From Gamsiella multidivaricata (lineage: Eukaryota; Mortierellomycota; Mortierellomycetes; Mortierellales; Mortierellaceae): a stretch of 64,000 nt of DNA. Numbering within the stretch: the stretch's first letter is position 1; each line of letters begins with the position of its first letter. Made by a program: the position numbers and the translations under genes. The notes beneath the pieces are model-generated. The model made no database searches, was not told where the DNA came from, and saw only the letters and a list, made by a program, of their open reading frames with translations. Shown one piece after another: positions 31,819-43,500 of the stretch. The stretch spans positions 458,559-522,558 of the forward strand of contig NW_026251722.1 of assembly GCF_025024155.1 (NCBI RefSeq). Reading direction: 5' to 3'.

Positions 31819-33161
31819 AAGAGAGAGGGAAGGAGGCAGGCTCTAATGGGGCAGCAATGAACGTAGCGATGGTCCCTTCAGTAAAAAATAAAAAAACAAA
31901 GGATTGCGAGTTGAAGATGCTCAGGAGGAAAAAGGGTTCCTCGTCTGGCGTCGGGTTGTCCTTTTTATACACTTTAGTGTTCGTTGGCGGCAAACCATAT
32001 CGCACTGAACATTGCCTGCAGCGACATGTGTAAGCAAAAAAGACATTTCTCCAGAAATGAACTGCAGCGTGAACCTTGCCTTCCTTCCTGCCATGCAGTG
32101 CAGACAAAAGAAAATAAAATAAAATAGAATTGGGTCTCATCCCTCTATTGTTACCTTTTCACTTTCGGGCGTTGTTTTGTCAGCACCTATTTTTCATCCT
32201 CGACATCCTCGACATCCTCGTTCTTTTCGACATGGTTCTACCCCCCACCCCCGCCAGTTTGCTCAGTCATCAATGATGTGCGTGTACCTGTCCATCCTCA
32301 TCTGTAACACTGTTCTCTACTGTGCCGATCGTATCAGCAACCCGAGTAAAAGTCGAAAAATAAAAAACCGCTTCATCGGTTCAACCGATCTTTTTTTTTT
32401 TTTTTTTTTTTGCTCATCCTATCACAGAACTACGAATCTTATTTTCCAAAAGTCCGTCTATTTGGCGCGAACCGCGGTTCGTGCGTCATTTACATCCTCT
32501 CTTGTCCCTGAGCTGATAACCCAAAAAAAAAAAAAAAGACTCTACACTCAATGCCCGGTAGCTTTCTTTTTTTCGGATTCCTGTACAACCAGGGCTGTCA
32601 CCTTTTTTATTCTCCAATAGAACTTGCTTCGACTCTTGCAGACAAAAACATTTACTCTATCCCTTGGCTGTGCGAGAAATCCAATTAGGTCCCTCAAAAC
32701 GCACATGCCAAGCCTGGGCTGTCTTGCATACACACACACACACTTTGCTGTATGCAAATATGCGAATAAAAATAAAGAGTTTACGCAAATTGTTGTATGT
32801 GAAGGTCACTCATGTGTGCTCAAGAATGCCTGGTGGGCATGAAACGATTTGTTAAACATCATGGCGTAAAATGGCAATCTGCCCGATGAGAATGCATATC
32901 CAACTGGCGCCCATGTTTTACATATACATTCAGGATCGGCTAGTTCCTACAATCGCCCTCTGCATTTTGCATTTGATCCCATATGAAAGTTATCCATCGG
33001 TTGTAGATGATAGAGCTTCATCTCGGCCTGTTGGCGATCAAGAACATACGTTGAATTTTGAATGTAACAATCTAGATATTATTTCTATGATGGAGGGATA
33101 TGTTGAATGAGATGGGTGAATGCAATATGATTGGGTTTATAGATGCACGCTGCGCGCTGTT

Positions 33162-36100
33162 TTAACGTCTCTTGTACTTCTTTGAACTCTTGAACGACTT
33201 GTTGCCACGAAGTTTGCCCAATTTACCGCCACGTTCCTTCTTCTCATCCTTCTTGTCCTTTCCAAACTTCGATCCGCCGCCCAGCTTCTTGGCAGCTGCG
33301 ACGCCCTGTTTCGAGGCATCAGCCAGATCTCTACTAAAATCAACGTCCTTCTTTTTCTTTTTCTTCTGACCCTGGGGTTTCGTGGCGACCTTCTCCGGTG
33401 CCAGTTTGGGAATCTTGTTGGGTTTGAGCGCCTTCTTTGCGGACTTGATCGACTTTGCGTGAGAGTTGATGTCCTGATGATCCTCCTCCGTGAGCTGCAG
33501 ACGTCTTCGCTTAGCGCGAGACATGCCTGCGAAGCGGTCACGTTTAGGTGCATCCGCATCGACGGCCTTGCGCTTCTTAGGGTCGTTCAATGCAGCCTTG
33601 CCCTTGTCTAAGGACGCGATAAGAATAAACGTGTCAGCAAATCATAAGATTGGTATGGTATGACAAAATATAAACATTTGCACAATTACGGAAAGAGACG
33701 ACATAGCATACCTGCAGCCAATTTCTTCTCATCTGTAGTTTGGAACCACGTCTTGGCCGGTCGGCTGTAAATCTCGTCCTCATGCTTCAACAGGTTCTGA
33801 CTCTTCTTCATCTCCATCTCTGCCTGGCGAAGGACCTTGTCCTCCTTCTCCTCTGCCATAATCTCCTTCACGCTCTCCGTCAAGCCCTCGACGCGCTCAC
33901 GGTACCGGGTAATGACATCCTGAGGAATCACGCGGTGCTTGACCGTCTTCTTATCTGCGTTCTTGATCGCCATCTTCAACAGCTTGCGATCATTCTCTCC
34001 TGCCAGGGTCACAGCACGACCGTTTCGTCCCGCACGGGCCGTACGACCGACACGATGCTGGTAGATGGAGTAATTTTGGGGCATGTTGAAGTTGATGACG
34101 GTATCGATACCCTTGATATCCAAACCACGAGAGGCGAGATCCGTGGCCAACAAAAAGTCAACGCGCTCATCCCTGAATTCCTCCAAAGACGCCAGACGCT
34201 GTTCCTGCGTGAGATTTCCGTGCAACTCTGCCGCACGAAGTCCCATGAGTCCAAAAATCATCTTCATCTGATGTGCTGCTGCCTTGGACCTGAAAAAGAT
34301 AATAACACGACGCTTGAATGTACGGGAGCACAGCGCCAGCAATACTGCTGGACGATCCTCCTCACGATGATGACGGATACGGACGAATTCCTGAATCAGG
34401 CGTGCTGCTGTGGCGTTGCTGGCATCGATTTGAAGACGAACAGGTCTGTTCAGAGACATGCGGATCAGTTCGTCAACATTGTCTGTCATAGTGGCGGAGA
34501 AGAGCATCGTCTGTCGGTTCTGAGGGCAAGCCTTGACAATTTCGGTCAACTCTGCTGAGAAACCGTCCTCGAGCATACGATCGGCCTCATCCATGATCAA
34601 GATGTCGATGTGGTCGAGGGTGAAAGAGCGCGAGTTGAGGATATGATCGATCAAACGACCAGGGGTGGCGATCAAGACATCTGGGCGCGTGCGAAGCTGA
34701 ATCTCCTGAGCACTGCGCGACAAACCACCGACACAAAGTCCAAAGGTGATATCCGTGAAGCTGGCGAGTTTCTGAGCGACACTGTGACACTGAATGGCCA
34801 ACTCACGAGTCGGACAGAGAATCAAAACACGCGATGTTGCTGTCTGCCTGGATCTGTAAAGGAGACGCTCCAGAACGGGGACCACAAAGGCGGCAGTCTT
34901 TCCTGAACCAGTAACGGCACCACCACAGATGTCCTTGCCCATCAATGCCACAGGGATGGTTCTAGCCTGAATCTGAGTAGGCTGAACAAATCCGACCTGC
35001 GCCAACCCTTTCAGAATAGGACGTGAGAGATTCATGGTGGCAAATGTCTCGGCAACATCGACGGGAGTGTCTGATTCCGGAGCGAAGTATGCTTTTTTAC
35101 GCTATAGTTATTTAGAGGATACAATTGTCAGTATCCGTGTACAATGACCATGTGTCAAAGTTTAGCATAGTACGTGGACGAATACGAACCTCTTTCTGGT
35201 ACTCTGTTTCCTCCTCCTCATCATCACTATCGTTCTCCTCTTCCTCTTCCTCGTCTTCTGATTCTGATCCTTCCGACTCCTCATCCTCTGATTCCTCCTC
35301 ACTTTCATCCTCCAGTTCAGCCGCTTCAGCCTCATTATCTTCAAGTCCAGCATCCTCGTCACGACCAGCGCCAAAACCATCATCATCTATATCCATAAAA
35401 GTACTCATGGTTAGTTCAGCTCATTTTGATCGCAGCATCATCAGATAGCACTTGTAAGAGTACACTGCAATAAAACATACCATTATCTTCATCATCCTCG
35501 TCAAACTTGATACCCTCCATGTCGTTTTCATCACCCTCCTCGTCCGAATCTGAGGCCTCTTGGAATTCTATTGAAGTGGGCACAATGCAATGCAGGTTGC
35601 AAAACGGGTCAGCGACACTGGGGCATCCATTGACGCGCTGCACTTGAGCCCATGTCGGATATAGATGAAGAACTTACCACTCTCATCGTCCTCATTGATC
35701 TCCTTCTCCTCCTCCACAGGCGCAACGATCTTTCCTGACTTCTTGGCCTTGACCTGAGCACGCTTCCGTGCAATAATTTCGTCTAGACTCAAGCCGGGCT
35801 GCATCTATTATCGTATTTAAGCAATGGCGGGTCAGTACAATTCTTAGTACCGATATACTGACTTGAAGATGCAGTCCGATCTGTGCTCCGTGCATTCCCA
35901 TTGCCAGAGATGATGCACATAGGAACGTCTTTCTTACCTCGTCCTGAGCGCGCAGGGCAGCTCTGGCAGCTGTGAAGTCCCAATCGTGGTGGGCGCCCAT
36001 ATGTCCACCCCCCTCGGTATCAAAAGAAAAGTTTGGATCAAGGTCTCCGGTATCCTTGGGAACCTGGTTACTACCCTTCTTATTCTTCTTGCTCTTCTTT

Positions 36101-36195
36101 TTGGTGACGACTTCCTCCTGGTCAAGCTCCTCCTCATCGAGGAAGGGCACCGACTCGTCGTCGTCGTCGATGGTCATTACAAAGTCGTTGGACAT
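33162..36195 (-). CDS. DRS1: DEAD-box ATP-dependent RNA helicase Drs1 (DDX27)
   Basis: Six exons (35938-36195, 35678-35804, 35481-35567, 35190-35419, 33712-35101, 33162-33607) add up to 845 residues in one frame. The N-terminus is acidic (DEESEGSESEDEEEEEEND) with a nuclear-type basic patch. The helicase core shows the Q motif region (VGFVQPTQIQARTIP), motif I AVTGSGKTAA, Ia PTRELAIQ, Ib TPGRL, II DEAD, III SAT, IV VIIFFRSK, V ATDLASRGLDI and VI HRVGRTARAG. The tail is Lys-rich (KPQGQKKKKKKDVDF), ending SSKKYKRR. Drs1 works in the nucleolus in 27S pre-rRNA processing for the 60S subunit. The start MSNDFVMTIDDDDE fits the family's acidic beginning. The first four exons are short and carry the variable acidic part, while the core is almost all in one exon. 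Confidence 0.95.
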
Positions 36196-36455
36196 CTTTG
36201 TGCTGCTTTTTCTCCTGTGCTCCTTTTGCTGGTGGGGAATATGGGTGAGGTGGGGGGGAGAGAGCGCTGTGAAAAGAGGAACCACGAGAGAAGAGTATAT
36301 TTACAAGGCGGTGCTGATACCCGCTGGAGGTTGTATTTTTTTTTTTTTTTTTGTGTGTGTTTACATTTTTTGGCATTCGTGACTGAACTAAAATTCTTAA
36401 GGGTTTGGGCTACGCCCTTTCTGCAAGGGTTCTGAACTATGTAAGTGCCTGGAAC

Positions 36456-37420
36456 TCAGATACCATGGCTCCGGCGCTCAGAGTCTTTCTGCTGATGTTT
36501 GTAATGGCCGCTCTTGCCACCGGTCTTCTCCAGCACCTTGATCTCACCAATCACCATATCCTTTCCGACAGCCTTACACATATCAAACACCGTCAAGGCC
36601 GCGACCGTTGCGCCCGTCAACGCTTCCATTTCCACGCCCGTATTGCCCATGCACGCCACCCGGCTTTCGATCTCGACTCGGCCTCCTTTCAATGGGCTCG
36701 AGTCACCCTGCTGTTGTTGCTGCTGATCAGCGCTACTATTGGTCTTCGGTTCCTCGGAATCTTCCACCAGCTTGAGCTGCACTGATATATGTGTCAGCAA
36801 CAGGGGGTGACACAACGGGATCAGGTTCGAGGTCTGCTTGGCGGCCTGGATCCCCGCAATCTGTGCAACTGTGAGGACATCCCCCTTCTTGTGCGCGTTC
36901 CTTTTGAGCAGATCAAAGGCGATCCCTGGTAGCCAGATCGAGGACACTGCGAGCGCCGTCCTGTGGGTCGAAGGTTTATCCGCCACCGAGACCATCGAGG
37001 CCTTGCCGGTTTTCGGATCCGTGTGTGTCAACTGTGGTGGATCTGATGACGAAGAGTTGGAAGGCGAAGACTTTGCTGTTGATATCGACGTGGAAAAGTA
37101 GCGTGTTGACGAATGTTCCCGGAGAGATGTGTTTAGCGTCCTGTAGTATAACGCCTGAATAGTCGATGGTACTGCTGTTGATGTTCTTTGACAACATGAC
37201 GATTCAACGGTACTATTGAGTGTGAAAGATGTCGCGTCTGGCCTCGTCTAGGTGCAGAGATGGATTGCTATTGAGGTCAGTAGTATTCGACGCGTAGCAT
37301 GTATAATGGTACCTTCGCCCTGGCCTTTCTGTATACCTGGCTGACGACAGAAAACTGTCTGCATACGGCGCTTAGCGCCATGGGCGAACGTGTTCTCATC
37401 AGCATGTGCAAGGAGGACAT
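36456..37420 (-). CDS. MoaC, cyclic pyranopterin monophosphate synthase, probably mitochondrial
   Basis: The MoaC domain spans the C-terminal 190 residues: MVSVADKPSTHRTA, KKGDVLTVAQIAGIQAAKQT, SNLIPLCHPLLLTH, GVEMEALTGATVAALTVFD, MCKAVGKDMVIGEIKVLEK, with HYKHQQ near the end. The CHP motif and the Asp/Lys residues in FDMCKAVGKD fit an active enzyme. A poly-Gln insert (DQQQQQQGD) lies in a loop. The first exon (37337-37420) encodes MSSLHMLMRTRSPMALSAVC and RQFSVVSQ, joined in phase to ALYYRTLNTSLREHSSTRYF at 37154. This is Arg/Ser-rich and acid-poor, a good mitochondrial presequence. A second donor at 37312 would also stay in frame and add eight residues. MoaC acts in the first step of molybdenum cofactor synthesis. 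Here it is separate from MoaA, unlike the fused animal MOCS1. Confidence 0.87.
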
Positions 37421-37582
37421 TTGTTTTTGGATGTGAATGAATCGAGTGGTCGAGAATGAGATCGACAAGGAGATATATATAAGCTTTGCTCCACCCACTT
37501 CTATAGGCGCCGTAAAGATCCATGAGCCTGGATCAATTCTTCCCCGCAAAAAGTTTTTATTTCTATGCGAATGCATTCAAGT

Positions 37583-40500
37583 CTATGTGCTGTGGTTTAC
37601 TTTTCGCTTGGCTCGCAAAAATCCTGTCGGTCCGCATGTGTAGTAATAGTCGTCGGTGGCTACAATCTGCGATACACCATAGGCCTTGACCTGAAGTGCA
37701 AAAAAAAAGGACAATGAGAATCTGTACTTCAATGCATAAAGCTGTGGGAGAGGTATCCGCTAACTCTTCACTTACCGGAATGCGGTCAAATGTCTGGAAC
37801 TGGAATCTGTTCCTCGCTTGCATGTTGCCAAAGGAAGACAGCTGCTCAAACGTCTCCAGGTTCCACACCTACAGAGCAAAAAGTAGAGGTTAAATTGAGT
37901 ATCCAGCAATCAACGATGATGTGTACACTGGACATCCATGCACTCTCGATAACGCACCTTCATGTCACCTTCCCCAGATCCAGAGCAAAGCGTCAGTCCA
38001 GCCTCGTCAATGTAGAGCGATCTAACATGCATCTCGTGCGCCTGGATTGTGTGCAGTAGTTTTGGCTGACGAATATCAAATATGCCTAGGATTGATCACA
38101 AGTGCGAACGACAGCGTGAGTAAATCCATCGCAGATCCTCAAGCATTGTCAAGATTAGCACAGGGCAAATACTCACAAATCTCGCCATTGCGTCCCCCAG
38201 AGACAAGTAGCTGGTGTCGCTTCGAAAATGCAAGCGAATACCCACCGCGATCATGGACTTTGTATGATTGAGTGAGTGCCTTCTCCTTTGGCAAGAGCGT
38301 GTCCCAAATGCCAAGATTTCTGCCGTCGCTTGATGTGCCCGTCGTAGCCACAACACTGCTCGACCCCAAGAACGCAAAGTCGCGAGCGATTTTGTCATGA
38401 CAGTTCAGGGTCAAGAATGGTTTTGAGCCTTCAGTGTTGGAGTCGAACCTCCAGAGATGCATATCGCCCTTAACATCCGTCGCGCCAAACTTTTGGCCAT
38501 AGGAATCAAAGTGAACACTATGTGTGTGTGGAGAGCTAGTTAAACAAAGTGCCATGCAAATATACGAGTGTATTGCCCATCTAAGACGCTTCTTTGAGCG
38601 ATAATTGAAAGCGTACCTGATCACTTTGGAGGTGGTTCCTGTGTAGCTGTTGAGCCCCTTTGGTTGACCAAACTGCCATAGTGTCACGCAAGGGTAATCT
38701 AGGACAGGGTTATGGCCCGTCAAGTACAGCGGGAAGCTTGGATGACTGTCGGAACAGGTCGCGATGACATCCGCCCTCACAACGATATTGTCCACCTCAT
38801 TTCCTTTTGCCCCTGGTGTAGTACCAGACATGTTCAGAGGAGGCAATCCTTGTGATCGACGCAAGTTCGCGTCAGTGACAGCATGGGCTAGACCGCCATG
38901 ATGGGGGTCGTACGCATAACCAGCGTGTCTGTGTCCTTTGTTGAACAAATTCTTGAACACGTTCTGCAAGCTGACCTGACTTCCCACGCGACTGATGTTT
39001 TCTTCTGAACTCTCGGTTGCAACCACGCTAGGCGCTTTGGATGTGCTGACGGACCGATCAATTACATTTCCCTGAGCGTCCAGGAAATCACCCTCGTCCA
39101 CCTCCACATCTTCCTCGTCCAGATCCATTTCAGACTCCATATCGCTCTGATTTGCGTCAGAGGTATTCATCGTGCGTTGGAAATCCAGAGCCTTCGAAAT
39201 GTCAATTTCGATTATATCGGATCGTGAGCATATGACGACGATGCATCGCTCGACAGGATTGAATGAGAAGGACGTGATCACTGAACGGGTCTTAAATAAC
39301 ACTGTCGAGTCCTCGGCCGGTACAGGAGAGGAGTCCCGGCACTGACGATGAGAGTCCAAGAGTGCGGCGACCTGAGGGAGCAAATGTCCACCACTCTCGA
39401 GCCCGCTGAGCAGGACCCAGTATTTCTTTTGCCAGCTATCGAGATATCCTCGCAGGTGCTCCTGGAGAGGCGACTTTTTCATGAGCTGAATGACATTCTT
39501 TTCCTGCTCGATCGCAGATCGCGTCAGTCGGTCCAAGAAGGAGCTGGTGATAAACTTCCGTGTCTCATTCGACATTCTATGGCCGTGATCCCGTAGTAGC
39601 CCCTCCAGACTCATGACTAGCGCATTCGTCGTGGCCGCATTCAGCAAAACTTCTTGCAGCGTTTCTCGATCCGATTTTTCTCCATCCTGGCTGAATGAAA
39701 TTGCGTTCACATCCAAAGGCTGAAAGAACAGAAGGATCAAATAAGTTGGATAATATGTGATCGTTAGTCAAGAAGATGGATATCCTCCCATTCCTGGAAC
39801 GTTCATCAGGAAAGTAACTTACCGAATAGAGTTTGCCCCCTAGTACCTCAGCGATGACCTTGACGGCACCGCCCCGATCTCCGACTACAAAGCCGCTGAA
39901 TCGTCTCCACTGGAAAAGCATTCCTGCTAAAGCGGCATAGTCCTGCTCCTGTAAGGACATCAGCACAAGCATGATATAACTTGCAAGGACCATCTGCTCC
40001 CATCGAGGAAGCGCTAGCTCGGTCTTGATGACTGTCTTGGCCAGGTTAAACCATTCGCTAGACGATACTAGGACACCTCTATTGAAGAGGAGGTAAAAGA
40101 GATTGTGAGTTTTTCTGTAAAGCACACTGGTGCAACAGCCCTGAGATTTAGAATAAAATGTCATTCCGCCTTACCTAGCATATTCCTTTATGTGCGATTT
40201 CATGCAGCCGGTCAACCGCTCAGTGAGGACGATACCAACCATGGAATAGCATGACTCTGAATAATGCGACACGATTGCAGAAATGGGCGAACCTGTGCTC
40301 ATGGTCGTATTCAACCAATGAAAGCAAACAGGAAGCGTGTCGATCTCGATACACTTGGAGATGAGTGCCTGCTCCATAACCACGCTTGATACGTTTGCAT
40401 GCTCCGACAATTTATCCCAACCATATTTGATGTTCTCGACATATCCCTTGAAAACTGTGGTCACCAGTAACTCCGGTTTCAATGACACGGTTCGGAGAGC

Positions 40501-43500
40501 TGAAGCCATAGGCTAATTGATAAAATATCGATATAAAGGAAGTGAGTTGAGTAACTACAAAGGTTCGGTAGCAATGCTTTGAACTTTGGGCCAGCTAGTT
40601 GACTTACAGTCAGAAGCTGTACGACGAGTGTAGTAATGTAGTCGTTCAGCAACTCTTCGGTGCCTCGGATATGGTCGTTATTGGATGAAGCGCCCTCCGA
40701 ATCATCGTCACCTTTTGTCCCATTCATACCAATAGATCTTGCGTTCAACCCGTCATCGGCTGGAGGGGCAAAATCTGCAAAGATATCCCTCGCTTTTGCT
40801 GGGGTGCCCAAGTTCGCCTTTGAAGACTGACCCATTGATTCGAATGCATCAAAATCCAGCGCCCCGCTGTCGATGTTACTAGACGGCGCTGGAGACTTGA
40901 AGCCGCCCATGAGTGTCATGCCAGTTGATTTTGGTGCATCGGGTGTATCGCCATTCGGCTTCTTCGAAAATGAACCGAAGCTCTCAAAATCCAGCACGCC
41001 GCTATCAACTTGAGATGATGGTGTTGCAGGTTTGGATCCGCCCATCAACGACATTCCAGTGCCAGGGGGCTTCTTAGCTCCTTCGCCAAAGTTGGAAAAG
41101 TCGAAGGTTCCGCTGTCGAATTCTGGGGGTGGCCCAGTAGACTTGAACCCACCCATAAGGGACATTCCGTTCGATTTCGATGGCTCCTTCTCAATGGACG
41201 GACTCTGCGCAATCTCTGGTTTCTTGTTGGCGTCAAAGTCGTCGAAATGCAGAACGCCTGTGTCGAGATTGGTTGCTTGGGTCTCTCCAGATCTGAATCC
41301 TCCCATAAACGATGAGGTGCTTGTTGATCTTGGAAGGTTCTGTATGCTCTGCCTGCGGACTTCCAGCAGGTTCTTGACCTTCTTTGTGCTCTTGCTCGAC
41401 GAATCCACCGGCATCACATAACCCCAGTGCTTGAGAATCACCAGGCTGAGCAGCGGACATCCATAATGCTCATACGCTTCTGCTGCACGAACCACCGCCG
41501 AAAACTCTTCATCACCCTCGTAGATCGATGCATTGGGCGTGGTTTTGCGGAGATGACGATATAGAATCAATAGTGAAGGATCACGATGTGAACGTGCTGT
41601 TGCACTGTCGGGAGCAGCGCTGCTAGGCTCATCACGCTACTCGCAAGCAAACGCATAGGATTAGCATGCTGGTGAGCATATCTTTGCGTACTATATGATA
41701 ATAAGAAATAAAATCATGACTCACCAGAGTCACTTGGATTGCGTTCAACGGCTGGCCAAGCATCGAGTAGAACAAACTGAGAAGCCATGGGTCTGTCGTT
41801 GTCTTCACCAAATCTTGGAGTAGTTGCCTCAATACCGGACCTCTCTCCTCTAGAGACATTGGAAAAGCGGAAACGGATATCAAAAACTATTAAAGTCCAT
41901 TCGGAAGACCCATCATATATCGGCATTAGATTGACGATTACCTGGTTCATAGACGCGACAGATGGCGATTGCAAGCTGAAAGTCATTAAGATTCTTCACA
42001 CACACGTTCACAGCATCCTGAAGTCTGTTTGCGAGCAGAAAGAATGCAGCAGCATAGGCTGAAGCGTAGGAGGTTTGCAGCTACATGAGTTAGCGAAACA
42101 CGCCATCTATCAAATTTGTGAAAGAGCAGCCATCATAACGACAAGGTCCCTACCAAAACGCTGTTTTCCTAGAAGGGCAAAGGCGTTCTTCAGTGCAGCT
42201 GTCCTCCATCTGTCCTGCTCGAAATCATTCGATAAGAACGTCACCATTTTTCCTTGCTCCGGATGTCCGTGAGACGTTCTCCATAAGCCCACTAACAGCT
42301 TCTTCTTCCTCATGGCGATGTAGAACAGTGTGCAGGCGACAGGATCCTTATCATCCTTTCCCATGTACTGGTTTCTTGCAATGATCTCCATTTGTTTGTT
42401 CTATCAAATTTGCATTGAGCAATAATGTTCATCTGTTAGGCACACATTTTAACATGGTGTCGCAGCGCAAAAGAGGCCTCGAGTCCATACCATGGTTTCT
42501 TTCTTGCGCATCCATAGGAAAATTCCAAGAGATTTCGCTTCTGTCCAGTTCATAGGAGTTTTAAGCAAGTTCGAACAAAAGTCCAGCAGCAGATCCTAAG
42601 AATACGGATAAACCGATAATGTCAGGGGCAACTTGTTTTTCGACACATTATCAACATCCGCACTCAGGAGGCACCTGAAGTGTGTACCTGGGATTCACTA
42701 TGATAGCCCCAAGTGATGTCGCGATAGCTCAGCATGCTTGGGCGTTGATTTGGAGGCAAGATATAGGACAGATAATTGAATCGTCGCACTGCGAGGAGGA
42801 ACCTGAGACCGCTGTCGTCAATTGATCCGTGCTGCTTGTCAATCTTGTATGAACACAGGTGTATTGGAATTCGATGGTTAAACCAGGTTCGTTTCAGTTC
42901 GTATGACCTGCGCAGATCCAACTACTCACCTTCTCGAATCCCTCGATAAAGGCACTGAGTAAGAGTTGAGCACTCTTCGAAAGGCCTGTCAGCGGAACTC
43001 TTGTCAAAAACTCGATCATCTCCTGAGCTGTCCTGTCGTCCAGGAACTTGTTTTCATCCGCACTATGAGCATTAGCATCGAATCCAGTTAGTATACAAAA
43101 ATTCAAGATAAAACAATCAACAAAGCGAGGGAACATTGTTAATTCACAGTACCTTTCGTAGTCGTCATGGCTCATGAATAGGTCGCTGTGTTCCGCTTTC
43201 ATGGGCTTTGCGGCCTAGGGATGGCATATTCAATATTAGAAACGGGCTTCTTACGCCTTCTGCACTTCAGCCACGATAAATAAAGAGCAAATAAATCGCA
43301 TTACCACGTCTGTTTTAAGGATAACCTCCAGTGGGATCGGCAGAGGACCCGCTGATGCATCTCCGCTGTCATTGACATAGCTCATATAATGATAGAGGTT
43401 GAACAGAATCTTTCGGACCACCTCGAACTTGCCTATGCAGCGAAGTAATGCGGAAGTTTTCTCATCAACATGACAAACGAACGGTTAACGGGTCAAATAT

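Larger units (their letters stand above)
28841..33161. other. Long gene-poor stretch, 4.3 kb
   Basis: I see no gene I can support. The stretch holds the leader of the ParB-like gene, a GT microsatellite (29352-29375), a C-rich run (30197-30222), GA repeats (about 31597-31650 and 31763-31815), poly-T (32392-32411) and many A/T runs. A short minus-strand frame near 29710-29790 (LDQLHLKGMPDIQGYLHWA, then TAA) looks protein-like but is too short and isolated to call. An unannotated non-coding RNA or a gene of very short exons cannot be excluded. Confidence 0.45.

Noticed and set aside
33740..34558. Plus-strand open frame of 272 codons opposite the Drs1 helicase core
   Set aside because: It is the antisense shadow of a strongly conserved exon.
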